DNA of 64,000 nucleotides from a bacterium M00.F.Ca.ET.205.01.1.1. Lineage in GTDB: Bacteria > Pseudomonadota > Alphaproteobacteria > Rhizobiales > Rhizobiaceae. The notes under the pieces are model-generated. The model did no database searches. It was not told where the DNA came from and saw nothing but the letters and a program-made list of their open reading frames with translations. Made by a program: the position numbers and the translations under genes. The DNA is taken from NCBI GenBank assembly GCA_004791255.1, contig SRUQ01000004.1, positions 572,031-636,030 on the forward strand. Direction: 5' to 3'. This document shows, piece by piece, positions 43,169 to 51,021 of the stretch. Numbering within the stretch: the first letter of the stretch is position 1; every line of letters starts with the position of its first letter.

Positions 43169-43804
43169 GTGAACACCGGCATAGAAGCCCCTCGCCGCAC
43201 CCGCATCCAGCAGGAAAAACGCGAGCTTATCCTGGAGGCGGCGCTCGAAGTGTTCTCCACCCACGGCTTCCGTGGCTCGACCATCGACCAGATCGCCGAA
43301 GCCGCAGGGATGTCGAAACCGAACCTGCTCTATTATTTCCGCCGCAAGGAGGACATTCACGAGACCTTGATGCACCGCCTCCTCGACACCTGGCTGGCGC
43401 CGCTCAGGGAGCTCGACGACATCGGCGACCCGATGACGGAGTTGAGGAGCTACATCAGGCGCAAGCTGGAGATGGCACGCGACTTCCCCAGGGAAAGCCG
43501 GCTGTTCGCCAATGAGATCCTGCAAGGCGCGCCGCGCATCATGCCGCTGCTGGCGGGCGAACTGAAAACGCTGGTCGACGAGAAGGCAGCCATCATCAAG
43601 GGCTGGATGCGCGCCGGCAAGATCGCCAAGACCGACCCATGGCACCTGATCTTCTCGATCTGGGCGACGACCCAGCATTACGCCGATTTCGACGTCCAGG
43701 TCCGCGCCGTCCTCGGCCCGAACCGCGGTGGCGACGGCCGCTTCGAGGACGCCGCCCGCTTCCTGGAGCAATTGTTCCTGGATGGGCTGAAGCCGAAGGG
43801 TTAG
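43169..43804 (+). CDS. rutR: RutR-type TetR regulator of pyrimidine degradation
   Basis: A 211-residue TetR protein that closely follows E. coli RutR by eye: IDQIAEAAGMSKPNLLYYF in the HTH, KLEMARDFPRESRLFANEILQGAP, LVDEKAAIIKGWMRAGK and IWATTQHYADFDVQV in the ligand domain. RutR binds uracil or thymine and then leaves its operator. The GTG start at 43169 has a GGGGG run upstream; the TTG at 43142 is less likely. Divergent from the aminotransferase. Confidence 0.85.
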   Translation: MNTGIEAPRRTRIQQEKRELILEAALEVFSTHGFRGSTIDQIAEAAGMSKPNLLYYFRRKEDIHETLMHRLLDTWLAPLRELDDIGDPMTELRSYIRRKLEMARDFPRESRLFANEILQGAPRIMPLLAGELKTLVDEKAAIIKGWMRAGKIAKTDPWHLIFSIWATTQHYADFDVQVRAVLGPNRGGDGRFEDAARFLEQLFLDGLKPKG

Positions 43805-43842
43805 CGTTGTTGCTGACCTCGAAGATTGGCCGAGGCGCTCAC

Positions 43843-44055
43843 CACTTCGTCATCCACGGGCGGAGCAAGGAGCGCAGCGACGCGCCGCAGACCCCTGGAG
43901 CTGCTCCGCAGCCCAAGGAATCCATGCCGCGACTTCAACGCCGTGCAACAGTCCAGAATTCTGCTCCGCTGCACTCTTCGACCAAGGTCACGGAATGGAT
44001 CCCAGGGTCTCCGCGACGCCGCTCCGCGGCTGCTCCGCCCTAGGATGACGAAGTG
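43843..44055. repeat. 213-bp palindromic repetitive element
   Basis: Long inverted repeat whose ends are CACTTCGTCATCC and its exact complement GGATGACGAAGTG. Inside, GGGCGGAGCA, GGAGCG, GCAGACCC and GGAATGGATCC-type blocks recur in inverted order. It fills the gap between rutR and the XRE regulator and contains no credible gene. I recognise the style as a dispersed rhizobial repeat that can fold into a long RNA or DNA hairpin. Confidence 0.75.
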
Positions 44056-44083
44056 GAGGGGCTTCGCCACAGAACGCACGTCG

Positions 44084-44953
44084 TTAGGCGCTGCGCCGCT
44101 CAGCTGGAAGGTCGTCGAGCAGCTTGCGCAATTTCGCAATCGAGTTCTGTTCGGCAAGCGGTGTGTAGACGATCAGCCTGATATCGGAGCCGTCGTCGAT
44201 CGACAGGCTCATATGCCCGAATGCCATCGCGCCGGCTGTGGGATGCCTGACATGCTTCACTCCCGTCAGCCTACGCGCCACGTCGCGCCGCGGCCACCAG
44301 TCGCGGAACTCGGGGCTGGACCGCATCATCAGCGCGATCAGCCGGTCAAAATCCGGATCGCCGACATATTTGGCGCTCTCGGCGCGAAATGAAGCAAGCA
44401 CTATGTGGGCGAGGTCTTCCCAGTCGACCAGCAGCCGGCGGTGGTGCGGGCTGGTGAACACCAGATGCACGATGTTGCGGGCGTCGCCTTCCAGCAGGCC
44501 ATAATCGCCGAAGATCGCCACCGCCGCATCGTTCCAGGCCAGCACGTCCCAGCGCCGGCCGACGACATAGGCCGGCTGCAACACGAGGCTTTGCAGCATG
44601 TGCAGCAAGGGGCCGTCGACTTTTTCGGGCGCCGCGACGCGGCGCTCTGGCTGCTGGCGGCCGGCAAGGATGAAGAGATGCCGCTTCTCGACAGCGTCGA
44701 GGCGCAACGCCTCGCAAAGCGCCGTCAGCACCTCCACCGAGGGCCGCACCTCCCTGCCCTGTTCGAGCCAGGTGTACCAGGTGGTGCCGACGCCGGCGAT
44801 CATCGCCACTTCCTCGCGCCTTAACCCGGGCGTGCGCCGCCTGGTGCCGGCGGCGATGCCTGTATCCGAAGGCGAGAGCCGTTCGCGGCGCGAGCGCAGG
44901 AAGGCGCCAAGTTCGCGCCGGCGGCTTTCGTCGGGATTGGGGGGAGCATCCAT
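44084..44953 (-). CDS. XRE-family regulator with MmyB-like ligand domain
   Basis: A 289-residue regulator: N-terminal helix-turn-helix (about 10-75; RRTPGLRREEVAMIAGVGTTWYTWLEQGR is the signature of this group) and a PAS-like MmyB domain (about 105-270, with DVLAWNDAAVAIFGDY). MmyB-type regulators bind small hydrophobic ligands. The ATG at 44953 is chosen because the HTH signature starts soon after. Divergent from an SDR gene, which is the usual partner of such regulators, with a GTATCGATAC palindrome between. Confidence 0.87.
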   Translation of the reverse strand: MDAPPNPDESRRRELGAFLRSRRERLSPSDTGIAAGTRRRTPGLRREEVAMIAGVGTTWYTWLEQGREVRPSVEVLTALCEALRLDAVEKRHLFILAGRQQPERRVAAPEKVDGPLLHMLQSLVLQPAYVVGRRWDVLAWNDAAVAIFGDYGLLEGDARNIVHLVFTSPHHRRLLVDWEDLAHIVLASFRAESAKYVGDPDFDRLIALMMRSSPEFRDWWPRRDVARRLTGVKHVRHPTAGAMAFGHMSLSIDDGSDIRLIVYTPLAEQNSIAKLRKLLDDLPAERRSA

Positions 44954-44969
44954 AGCCGCTATTATAGCA

Positions 44970-44979
44970 GTATCGATAC
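44970..44979. promoter_or_regulatory. palindrome GTATCGATAC
   Basis: A perfect 10-bp palindrome 17 bp upstream of the XRE regulator start and 79 bp upstream of the divergent SDR. Candidate operator; short palindromes also arise by chance. Confidence 0.35.
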
Positions 44980-45057
44980 CAGGATAAAGTTTGAACTGTT
45001 TGGCGCTTTTCCTCTGACCCATCTTTGCCTCGGAGCAAGGAAATGGAGGCTCCTGAC

Positions 45058-45780
45058 ATGACCAGCACAGTCGAACACACAGTCATCATCGGCGGCTCGT
45101 CCGGCATTGGTTTGGCGACGGCGCGCAAACTGCTTGGCCCGGGCATGAAGGTGACGATCACCGGGCGTAGTCAGGACAAGCTCGTCAGCGCCTGGAAAAG
45201 CCTTGGCGGCGCCGCCGACAAGGCAGCGTCCGACGCGTCAAAGCCGGATGAGGTGCGTCAATTCTTCGAGCGCCTCGGCCCGTTCGACCATCTCGTGCTG
45301 GCGGCGAGCGGCGGCAAGGGCCTCGGCCCGTTCGAAACCCTCGATCTTGCGGACATCGGCGGCGGCGTCGACGAAAAGGTGCGGCCGCAATTGTCATGCT
45401 TGCAGGCGGCTTTGCCGACGCTCAACAAAAGCGGATCGGTCACCTTCATCTCGGCGGTGTCGGCCCAGGTCGCCATGCCTGGCGTCGCCGGCATCGGTGC
45501 CATCAACGGCATGCTGCTCACTGTCGCGCCGATCCTGGCGGTCGAACTGAAGCCGCTGCGCGTCAACGTCGTGGCGCCTGGTGTCATCGATACGCCCTGG
45601 TGGGATTTTTTGCCGAACGACCAGCGGCAAGCGGTTTTCGCCGAATACGCCGGCAAAACGCCCGTGGGCCGCATTGGCCGCGCTGAGGATGTCGCCTCGG
45701 CGATAGCCTTCCTGGTCTCCAACGGCTTCATGACCGGCCAGGTGCTGACCTGCGACGGCGGGCTGCGGTTCGCGGCCTAG
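45058..45780 (+). CDS. SDR-fold protein lacking the catalytic Tyr and Lys
   Basis: A 240-residue short-chain dehydrogenase relative with an intact cofactor motif GGSSGIG (12-18) and the C-terminal VNVVAPGVIDTPWW block. At the place of the YxxxK catalytic pair it reads IGAIN, i.e. Ile146 and Asn150. The catalytic Ser region (FISAVS) remains. It may bind NAD(P) without classical SDR catalysis, or use a different mechanism. GGAGG lies 8 nt before the ATG. Probably regulated by the divergent XRE/MmyB protein. Confidence 0.83.
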   Translation: MTSTVEHTVIIGGSSGIGLATARKLLGPGMKVTITGRSQDKLVSAWKSLGGAADKAASDASKPDEVRQFFERLGPFDHLVLAASGGKGLGPFETLDLADIGGGVDEKVRPQLSCLQAALPTLNKSGSVTFISAVSAQVAMPGVAGIGAINGMLLTVAPILAVELKPLRVNVVAPGVIDTPWWDFLPNDQRQAVFAEYAGKTPVGRIGRAEDVASAIAFLVSNGFMTGQVLTCDGGLRFAA

Positions 45781-45814
45781 TCCTGGGGGCCGGCGGCGCA
45801 AGCCGCCGCCTCCA

Positions 45815-46192
45815 TCAAAGCGATTGCGCGATCACTGTCAGCAAACCGCCGGTCAGCGCGACATTGCTGACGACGCCGTTGATGCGTGTCGCCCGGTCCG
45901 GACCTTGGTGGTCCCAGAAATTGTCGAACATCGGCGTGGCGGCGATCAGAAACAGTACCAGCACCGCGCATGCCAGCGCCGTCCAAAGTCCAGCCATCAC
46001 CAGCACTCCGGCAATGACCTGCAGGACAATGCCGGCCCACAGGGCAAGCCGTGCCTGCGGCACGCCGCGCGCGGCCATCAGCCCGGTCAGGAAACCCTGG
46101 TTCCGGATGTTGCGCAGGCCGGCGAAGACAAAAGCGCCGCCGAGCAACAGGCGGCCGAGGAACAACAAGGTCGAAGGCAAATCGGCAGGCAT
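45815..46192 (-). CDS. DoxX-family membrane protein
   Basis: A 125-residue inner-membrane protein with four helices and the DoxX signature LLLGGAFVFAGLRNI...GVP near the N-terminus. GGGGAGA precedes the ATG. It lies 69 bp downstream of the AhpD-like gene on the same strand, forming a probable Rrf2-AhpD-DoxX operon. DoxX proteins are linked to thiol and oxidative stress in several bacteria; the mechanism is unclear. Confidence 0.83.
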   Translation of the reverse strand: MPADLPSTLLFLGRLLLGGAFVFAGLRNIRNQGFLTGLMAARGVPQARLALWAGIVLQVIAGVLVMAGLWTALACAVLVLFLIAATPMFDNFWDHQGPDRATRINGVVSNVALTGGLLTVIAQSL

Positions 46193-46261
46193 TAAGACTC
46201 TCCCCTTGAAAACAGGTTGGAGCGCCGCCTCCGTGACGGCGCTCCAGATATAACTGAACAA

Positions 46262-46720
46262 TCAGGCGGCCTTAGCCTTCTCGACCGGATGGATGGCCTG
46301 GAACGGGATGCAGAGCCGGTTCCAGGTGTTGATCATGCCGAGCGCCACGGACAGTTTGACCAGTTCCTCTTCCGAGAAATGTTCGAGCGTGCGGGCGTAG
46401 AGCTCATCCGAAACGCCATTGTTGGCGATCAGCGTCACCGCTTCTGTCCAGGCCAAGGCGGAGCGTTCGCGCTCGGAGAACAGCGGCGATTCCTTCCAGG
46501 CAGCAACCAGATAAAGCCGCTGCTCGGTTTCGCCGTCGCGCCTGGCTTCGCGGCTGTGCATCTCGACGCAGAAGGAACAGCCATTGATCTGCGAGGCCCT
46601 GAGCTTGATCAGGTGCAGCAGGCTCACCTCCAGTCCGCATTCATCGACCGCCTTGTTGAGCGCCGACACCGCCTTCATGAGTTCGGGTGCCTTGGCGAAG
46701 AATTGCAGCCTCTGTTTCAT
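46262..46720 (-). CDS. carboxymuconolactone-decarboxylase/AhpD-family protein
   Basis: A 152-residue alkylhydroperoxidase-like protein. The redox site is present as CSFCVEMH (Cys48, Cys51, His55), which supports a peroxidase or thiol-disulphide role rather than decarboxylation. The helical pattern LNKAVDECGLEVSLLHLIKLRASQINGC is typical. It starts 11 bp after the Rrf2 gene stop, so the two form an operon and are probably autoregulated together. Confidence 0.87.
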   Translation of the reverse strand: MKQRLQFFAKAPELMKAVSALNKAVDECGLEVSLLHLIKLRASQINGCSFCVEMHSREARRDGETEQRLYLVAAWKESPLFSERERSALAWTEAVTLIANNGVSDELYARTLEHFSEEELVKLSVALGMINTWNRLCIPFQAIHPVEKAKAA

Positions 46721-46731
46721 GGTCTTCCCTT

Positions 46732-47268
46732 TCACATCTGCTTTGGGTTTTGGATTTGCTTGGTTGAACCGGATTTCTGCGGCCGCTGATGCCGCTCGAC
46801 AAAGGCGCAAGTCGCGGCGATCGAACGGGGATCGCCTTCCGCCGCGTAGGTCGCCACCATGTCTGACACCTTCACCTCGGCGAGTGCTGCCCGATAGGCG
46901 CGCTCGGCCTTCATCATCGCGGCGTTGATGCCGCAGGGTCTGACATAGGCCGAGGCATCGATCTTGACCGGGCCGTTGCGGCGGATCTCGCCACAGCGAA
47001 ACGCCGGTTCGCGGCCCTCGACGGCGAGCACGATGTCGAGCAGCGTGATGCGCTCCGCCGCCCGCGCCAGCCGGTAGCCGCCCGCCGGCCCCGGCACCGA
47101 TTCCAGGATACGCGCCGCCGTCAGCGTGTTGAGATGCTTGAGGAGATAGCTCGGCGACAGGCCAAACGCCTCCGCCAGCGCCGCGCCAGGCATGGTGCTG
47201 TTACCCTCGACGCTCGCCAGCGTGGCGGCGCAATGGATGGCCGCTTCAACGCCCTCGCCCAGCTTCAT
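46732..47268 (-). CDS. Rrf2-family transcriptional regulator
   Basis: A 178-residue winged-helix regulator (HTH about 8-65; LAEAFGLSPSYLLKHLNTLTAARIL). It has cysteines at 92 and 112 in the region where IscR/NsrR hold an Fe-S cluster, but only two of the usual three, so a thiol-based or other sensing mode is possible. MKLGEGVEAA is the typical start; the longer frame adds five residues. It heads an operon with an AhpD-like peroxidase and DoxX. Confidence 0.86.
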   Translation of the reverse strand: MKLGEGVEAAIHCAATLASVEGNSTMPGAALAEAFGLSPSYLLKHLNTLTAARILESVPGPAGGYRLARAAERITLLDIVLAVEGREPAFRCGEIRRNGPVKIDASAYVRPCGINAAMMKAERAYRAALAEVKVSDMVATYAAEGDPRSIAATCAFVERHQRPQKSGSTKQIQNPKQM

Positions 47269-47297
47269 GATGTTGATCCCCAATTCATGGATATCTC

Positions 47298-47319
47298 TTA
47301 TCGTGGATAATTTTTATCC
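47298..47319. promoter_or_regulatory. candidate Rrf2 operator
   Basis: Overlapping inverted repeats TTATC-GTG-GATAA (47298-47310) and GGATAA-TTT-TTATCC (47305-47319), 30-51 bp upstream of the Rrf2 start. The position fits an autoregulatory operator overlapping the promoter. Confidence 0.55.
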
Positions 47320-47333
47320 GCAATAGAGAAATG

Positions 47334-47356
47334 AAAAACGGCGCCCGAAGGCGCCG
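47334..47356 (-). terminator. rho-independent terminator of the preT-preA operon
   Basis: On the minus strand a 7-bp stem CGGCGCC/GGCGCCG with a TTCG tetraloop is followed by five T, 20 bp beyond the preA stop. Confidence 0.82.
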
Positions 47357-47376
47357 CCGTTCCTGTTGATAACTCC

Positions 47377-48690
47377 CTACTCCGCAGCGACCTTGGCCAT
47401 GGGGTTGTTCGGGTGCGTGGTCCAGTTGGCGTAGATCGGCGACACAGGCTTTCCGGTGCGCTGGTCCATCGCGCCTGCCGCCAGCGGCTCCATGGTGATG
47501 CAATTGTCGACGGGGCAGACATTAACGCACAGATTGCAGCCGACGCACTCGGCCTCGATCACCTCGAAGTGCCTGACGCCGTCGACCATGTTGGTGATCG
47601 CCTGGTGCGAGGTGTCCTCGCAGGCGATGTGGCAGCGGCCACATTTGATGCAGGCGTCCTGGTCGATATGCGCCTTGGCGACATAGTTGAGGTTGAGATA
47701 CTGCCAGTCAGTGACATTGGGCGTGGCGCGCCCGATAATGTCGTCAAGCGAGCGGTGTCCCTTCTCGTCCATCCAGTTTTCGAGACCGGCGATCATCTCC
47801 TGCACGATCTTGAAGCCGTACGTCATCGCCGCCGTGCAGACCTGCACATTGCCGGCGCCGAGCGCCATGAATTCGGCAGCATCGCGCCAGGTGGTGATGC
47901 CCCCAATGCCGGAAATCGGCAGGCCGTGTGTTTCGGGATCGCGCGCGATCTCGGCCACCATGTTCATGGCGATCGGCTTCACCGCCGGGCCGCAATAGCC
48001 GCCATGCGAACCCTTGCCGTCGATGGTCGGCATCGGCGCGAAATTGTCGAGATCGACACCGGTGATCGAGTTGATGGTGTTGATCAGCGACACGGCGTCG
48101 GTGCCGCCGGCATGCGCCGCGCGCGCCGGCTTGCGGATATCGGTGATGTTGGGCGTCAGCTTGGTGATGACGGGCATGCGCGTGTACTGCTTGCACCAGC
48201 GCACCACCATTTCGATATATTCCGGCACCTGACCGACGGCCGCTCCCATGCCGCGTTCCGACATGCCGTGCGGGCAGCCGAAATTGAGCTCGATGCCGTC
48301 GGCGCCGGTCTCCTCGACCAGCGGCAGGATGGCTTTCCAGCTTTCCTCCTCGCACGGCACCATGATCGAAGCGATCAGCGCCCGGTCGGGCCAGTCCATC
48401 TTGACCTGTTTCATCTCGCGCAGATTTGTCTGCAGATCGCGGTCGGTGATCAGTTCGATATTGTTGAGGCCGAGCAAGCGGCGGTCGGCGCCCCAGATCG
48501 CGCCATAGCGCGGACCGTTGACGTTGACGACCGGCGGGCCCTCCTCGCCCAGCGTCTTCCACACCACACCACCCCACCCTGCCTTGAAGGCGCGCACGAC
48601 GTTGTAGGCCTTGTCGGTCGGCGGCGCCGAGGCCAGCCAGAACGGATTTGGCGATTTGATGCCGACGAAATTATTGCGGAGGTCTGCCAT
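47377..48690 (-). CDS. preA: NAD-dependent dihydropyrimidine dehydrogenase subunit PreA
   Basis: The catalytic subunit that reduces uracil/thymine to the dihydro form. The 437-residue protein is a DHOD-type FMN barrel (about 1-315) with IELNFGCPHGMSERGMG in the active-site loop, followed by two 4Fe-4S ferredoxin clusters: Cys347/350/353/357 and Cys382/385/388/392. It is the last gene of the operon preT-methyltransferase-preA, ending in a strong terminator. With PreT it corresponds to the halves of mammalian DPD. Confidence 0.93.
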   Translation of the reverse strand: MADLRNNFVGIKSPNPFWLASAPPTDKAYNVVRAFKAGWGGVVWKTLGEEGPPVVNVNGPRYGAIWGADRRLLGLNNIELITDRDLQTNLREMKQVKMDWPDRALIASIMVPCEEESWKAILPLVEETGADGIELNFGCPHGMSERGMGAAVGQVPEYIEMVVRWCKQYTRMPVITKLTPNITDIRKPARAAHAGGTDAVSLINTINSITGVDLDNFAPMPTIDGKGSHGGYCGPAVKPIAMNMVAEIARDPETHGLPISGIGGITTWRDAAEFMALGAGNVQVCTAAMTYGFKIVQEMIAGLENWMDEKGHRSLDDIIGRATPNVTDWQYLNLNYVAKAHIDQDACIKCGRCHIACEDTSHQAITNMVDGVRHFEVIEAECVGCNLCVNVCPVDNCITMEPLAAGAMDQRTGKPVSPIYANWTTHPNNPMAKVAAE

Positions 48691-48702
48691 GACAGGTCCC
48701 TT

Positions 48703-49545
48703 TCAACCGAGACGAAGAAGCAGTTCGACGGGTGCGAGAATACCGCCCTCGAGGGCGGCGATGAGATTGGCCATCTTGGTGCGGGCATCCTCGCCCATGA
48801 CGAGACCGAGACCGGGCGATGGCTTCCTGCCCTCAGCTTCCGCGGCGGCCATCCGGGCACGCATCGCGGCGAAGAACTCGACGGCGAAGGCGCCGCGCGG
48901 CCGCTCTGCCGTCACGGAGAAGCCTGCAGCGGCGGCCGCCGAGCGGTAATCGCCCGGCGTAGCGACGAAGGAGATCGTTTCATTGGATGCCCATGGCAGC
49001 GGATAGGTCAGCCCGCCATCCTTGAGCCGCATCACATCGTAGACGGCAAAGACGCCGCCCGGCTTGAGCATGCGGGCGGCCTCGCTCATCAGCTTCGGCT
49101 TGTCGGGGAGGTTCATGCCGACATGCAGGATCATTGCAGCATCGAAGCTGGCGCTGGCGAACGGCATGTCCAGCGCACTGCCCTGCACAAAGCGCGTCTT
49201 GTCGGCCAATCCGGTGCGCTTCGACAGGCTGGTCGCGATATCGACATAGCTCTGCGTCAGGTCGATGCCGGTGACCTCGGCGCCGACAATGTTGGCGACA
49301 AAACGGGCCGGGCCGCCTATTCCCGATCCGATGTCCAGCAGCCTGGCCCCGGACTTCAGCCCGATCTGGTCGATCAGTTCCCTGGTGGCTGCCACGCCGC
49401 CAATGTGGAATTCGTCGACCGCTTCGAGATCCCCGGCGCGCAGACGGGCAATATCCACGCCCGTCTCGGCGAGCGCGGCAAGGATCCGCTCCTCGAGGCC
49501 CGATATCGCATAGTGCCGGGCAATGCCCGGTTCCACCGTGGCCAT
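48703..49545 (-). CDS. class I SAM-dependent methyltransferase inside the preT-preA operon
   Basis: A 280-residue methyltransferase with motif I LDIGSGIGG (70-78) and a DEFHIGG segment (44-50), the pattern of UbiE-like and sarcosine/dimethylglycine-type enzymes. It is 5 bp downstream of preT and 12 bp upstream of preA, so all three are surely co-transcribed. Nothing in known uracil degradation needs a methyl transfer, so its substrate is unknown; a methylated pyrimidine, an intermediate or a by-product is possible. Confidence 0.83.
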   Translation of the reverse strand: MATVEPGIARHYAISGLEERILAALAETGVDIARLRAGDLEAVDEFHIGGVAATRELIDQIGLKSGARLLDIGSGIGGPARFVANIVGAEVTGIDLTQSYVDIATSLSKRTGLADKTRFVQGSALDMPFASASFDAAMILHVGMNLPDKPKLMSEAARMLKPGGVFAVYDVMRLKDGGLTYPLPWASNETISFVATPGDYRSAAAAAGFSVTAERPRGAFAVEFFAAMRARMAAAEAEGRKPSPGLGLVMGEDARTKMANLIAALEGGILAPVELLLRLG

Positions 49546-49550
49546 GACCT

Positions 49551-50906
49551 CTATCCCTGTGTCAGACTCCGGTTGATGCTCTCCGCCGCATCGCGCCCTT
49601 GCGCCACGGCCGACACGGTCAGATCCTCGCCGCCGAAAATGCAGTCGCCACCGGCCCAGACCTTGGCCAGCGACGTGCGGCCTTCCGAATCGACCTTGAT
49701 GCGACCGGCTTGGAGATCGATCGATGCTCCACTGCCGTTGAGCGCGGCCGGGACGAAACTCTGGCCGATCGCCTTGAACACCTGGTCGGCAACCAGCGTC
49801 AGCGTCTCGCCGGTGCCGGCAAGCTTGTCGCCCTGCAGCGCCGTGTATTCGAGTTCGATGCCGCTGACCTTGCCTCCCTCGGCGAGCACCCGCGTCGGCT
49901 GCAGCCAGTGGCGGATGCTGACGCCGTTGGCCGCCGCCAGATCCTGCTCGAACTCGGAAGCATTCATATGCTCCTGGCCACGCCGGTAGCAGACCGTCAC
50001 CTCCTCGGCGCCAAGCAGCTTCGACTGCACCGCGGCGTCGATCGCCGTCATGCCGCCGCCGATGACGACGACGCGGCGGCCGACCGGCAGGCCCGAGAGA
50101 TCGCTCGCCTGGCGCAGTTCGGAAATGAACTCCACCGCATTGGTGACGCCGCCGGCATCCTCGCCTTCGGCGCGCAGCGCGTTGACGCCGCCCAGCCCCA
50201 TGCCGAGGAACACCGCATCGTAATTGCGGATCAGGTCGGAGAGCTGGTAGTCACGGCCAAGCGCCTTGCCGTTCTGGATGTCGATGCCGCCGATCGCGGT
50301 GACATAGTCGACCTCGGCCTGGGCGAAATTGTCGACGCTCTTGTAGGCGGCGATGCCATATTCGTTGAGGCCGCCGGCCTTCGGGCGCGCTTCCAGTATG
50401 GTGACGTCATGGCCATGACGGGCCAGGCGATGCGCGGCGGCAAGGCCGGCCGGGCCGGCGCCGACCACGGCGACCGTCTTTCCCGTCGGCGTGGCGCGCG
50501 GATAAAACTGCCTGTTTTCGGCCATCGCCACGTCGGTGGCATAGCGCTGCAAGCGGCCGATCTGCACCGGCTTGCCCTCGGCCACCTCGCGCACGCAGAC
50601 CTCCTCGCACAGCGTCTCGGTCGGGCAGACGCGGGCACACATGCCGCCGAGGATGTTCTGGTCGAAGATGGTCTTGGCCGAGCCGATCGGATTGCCGGTC
50701 GAGATCTGGCGGATGAATAGCGGAATGTCGATCGAGGTCGGGCATGCGTTCATGCACGGCGCGTCGTAGCAGAAGTAGCAGCGGTCGGATTCGACCAGCG
50801 CTTCATGATGGTCGAGCGGCGGATGCAGGTCAGAAAAATTCTCGGCGTATTGGTCGGGCGAGAGCCGGCCGCCGGCAATACCCGCTTTGAACTGGCCTTC
50901 TGGCAT
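49551..50906 (-). CDS. preT: NAD-dependent dihydropyrimidine dehydrogenase subunit PreT
   Basis: The electron-entry subunit, related to glutamate synthase small subunit: it takes electrons from NADH and passes them through FAD and Fe-S clusters to PreA. The 451-residue form shows N-terminal Cys sets (Cys43/46/51/55 and Cys90/94/100/104), the FAD motif GAGPAG (149-154) and a second nucleotide motif VVIGGGMTAIDAA. The ATG at 50906 follows GGGGA by 8 nt; a longer frame adds 13 residues. A RutR-like box lies 50 bp upstream. Confidence 0.9.
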   Translation of the reverse strand: MPEGQFKAGIAGGRLSPDQYAENFSDLHPPLDHHEALVESDRCYFCYDAPCMNACPTSIDIPLFIRQISTGNPIGSAKTIFDQNILGGMCARVCPTETLCEEVCVREVAEGKPVQIGRLQRYATDVAMAENRQFYPRATPTGKTVAVVGAGPAGLAAAHRLARHGHDVTILEARPKAGGLNEYGIAAYKSVDNFAQAEVDYVTAIGGIDIQNGKALGRDYQLSDLIRNYDAVFLGMGLGGVNALRAEGEDAGGVTNAVEFISELRQASDLSGLPVGRRVVVIGGGMTAIDAAVQSKLLGAEEVTVCYRRGQEHMNASEFEQDLAAANGVSIRHWLQPTRVLAEGGKVSGIELEYTALQGDKLAGTGETLTLVADQVFKAIGQSFVPAALNGSGASIDLQAGRIKVDSEGRTSLAKVWAGGDCIFGGEDLTVSAVAQGRDAAESINRSLTQG

Positions 50907-50955
50907 CGTCAGTTCCCCATGTTCTGTTTTGGGGAAGGCTAGCACGTTTTATTTT

Positions 50956-50971
50956 TTTATCAATTGGTCAA
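50956..50971. promoter_or_regulatory. RutR-like box 4
   Basis: TTTATCAATTGGTCAA: 12 of 14 fixed positions of the RutR consensus, with a perfect right half-site, 50 bp upstream of the preT start in an AT-rich promoter region. Confidence 0.65.
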
Positions 50972-51021
50972 TTTTCGGCGCAAGTCGCTGAAAACGCTAA
51001 ACAAAAACATGATTTTTTTAC

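Noticed and set aside
47377..48690. PreA lacking the catalytic Cys of mammalian DPD (Val in the MGxxVGQ loop)
   Set aside because: As far as I recall, E. coli PreA also has Val at this place, so it is a normal bacterial feature rather than a defect.
47413..49989. A long plus-strand open frame across preA, the methyltransferase and preT
   Set aside because: It is the antisense shadow of three clear genes: low-complexity Arg/His/Asp-rich translation with no signature.
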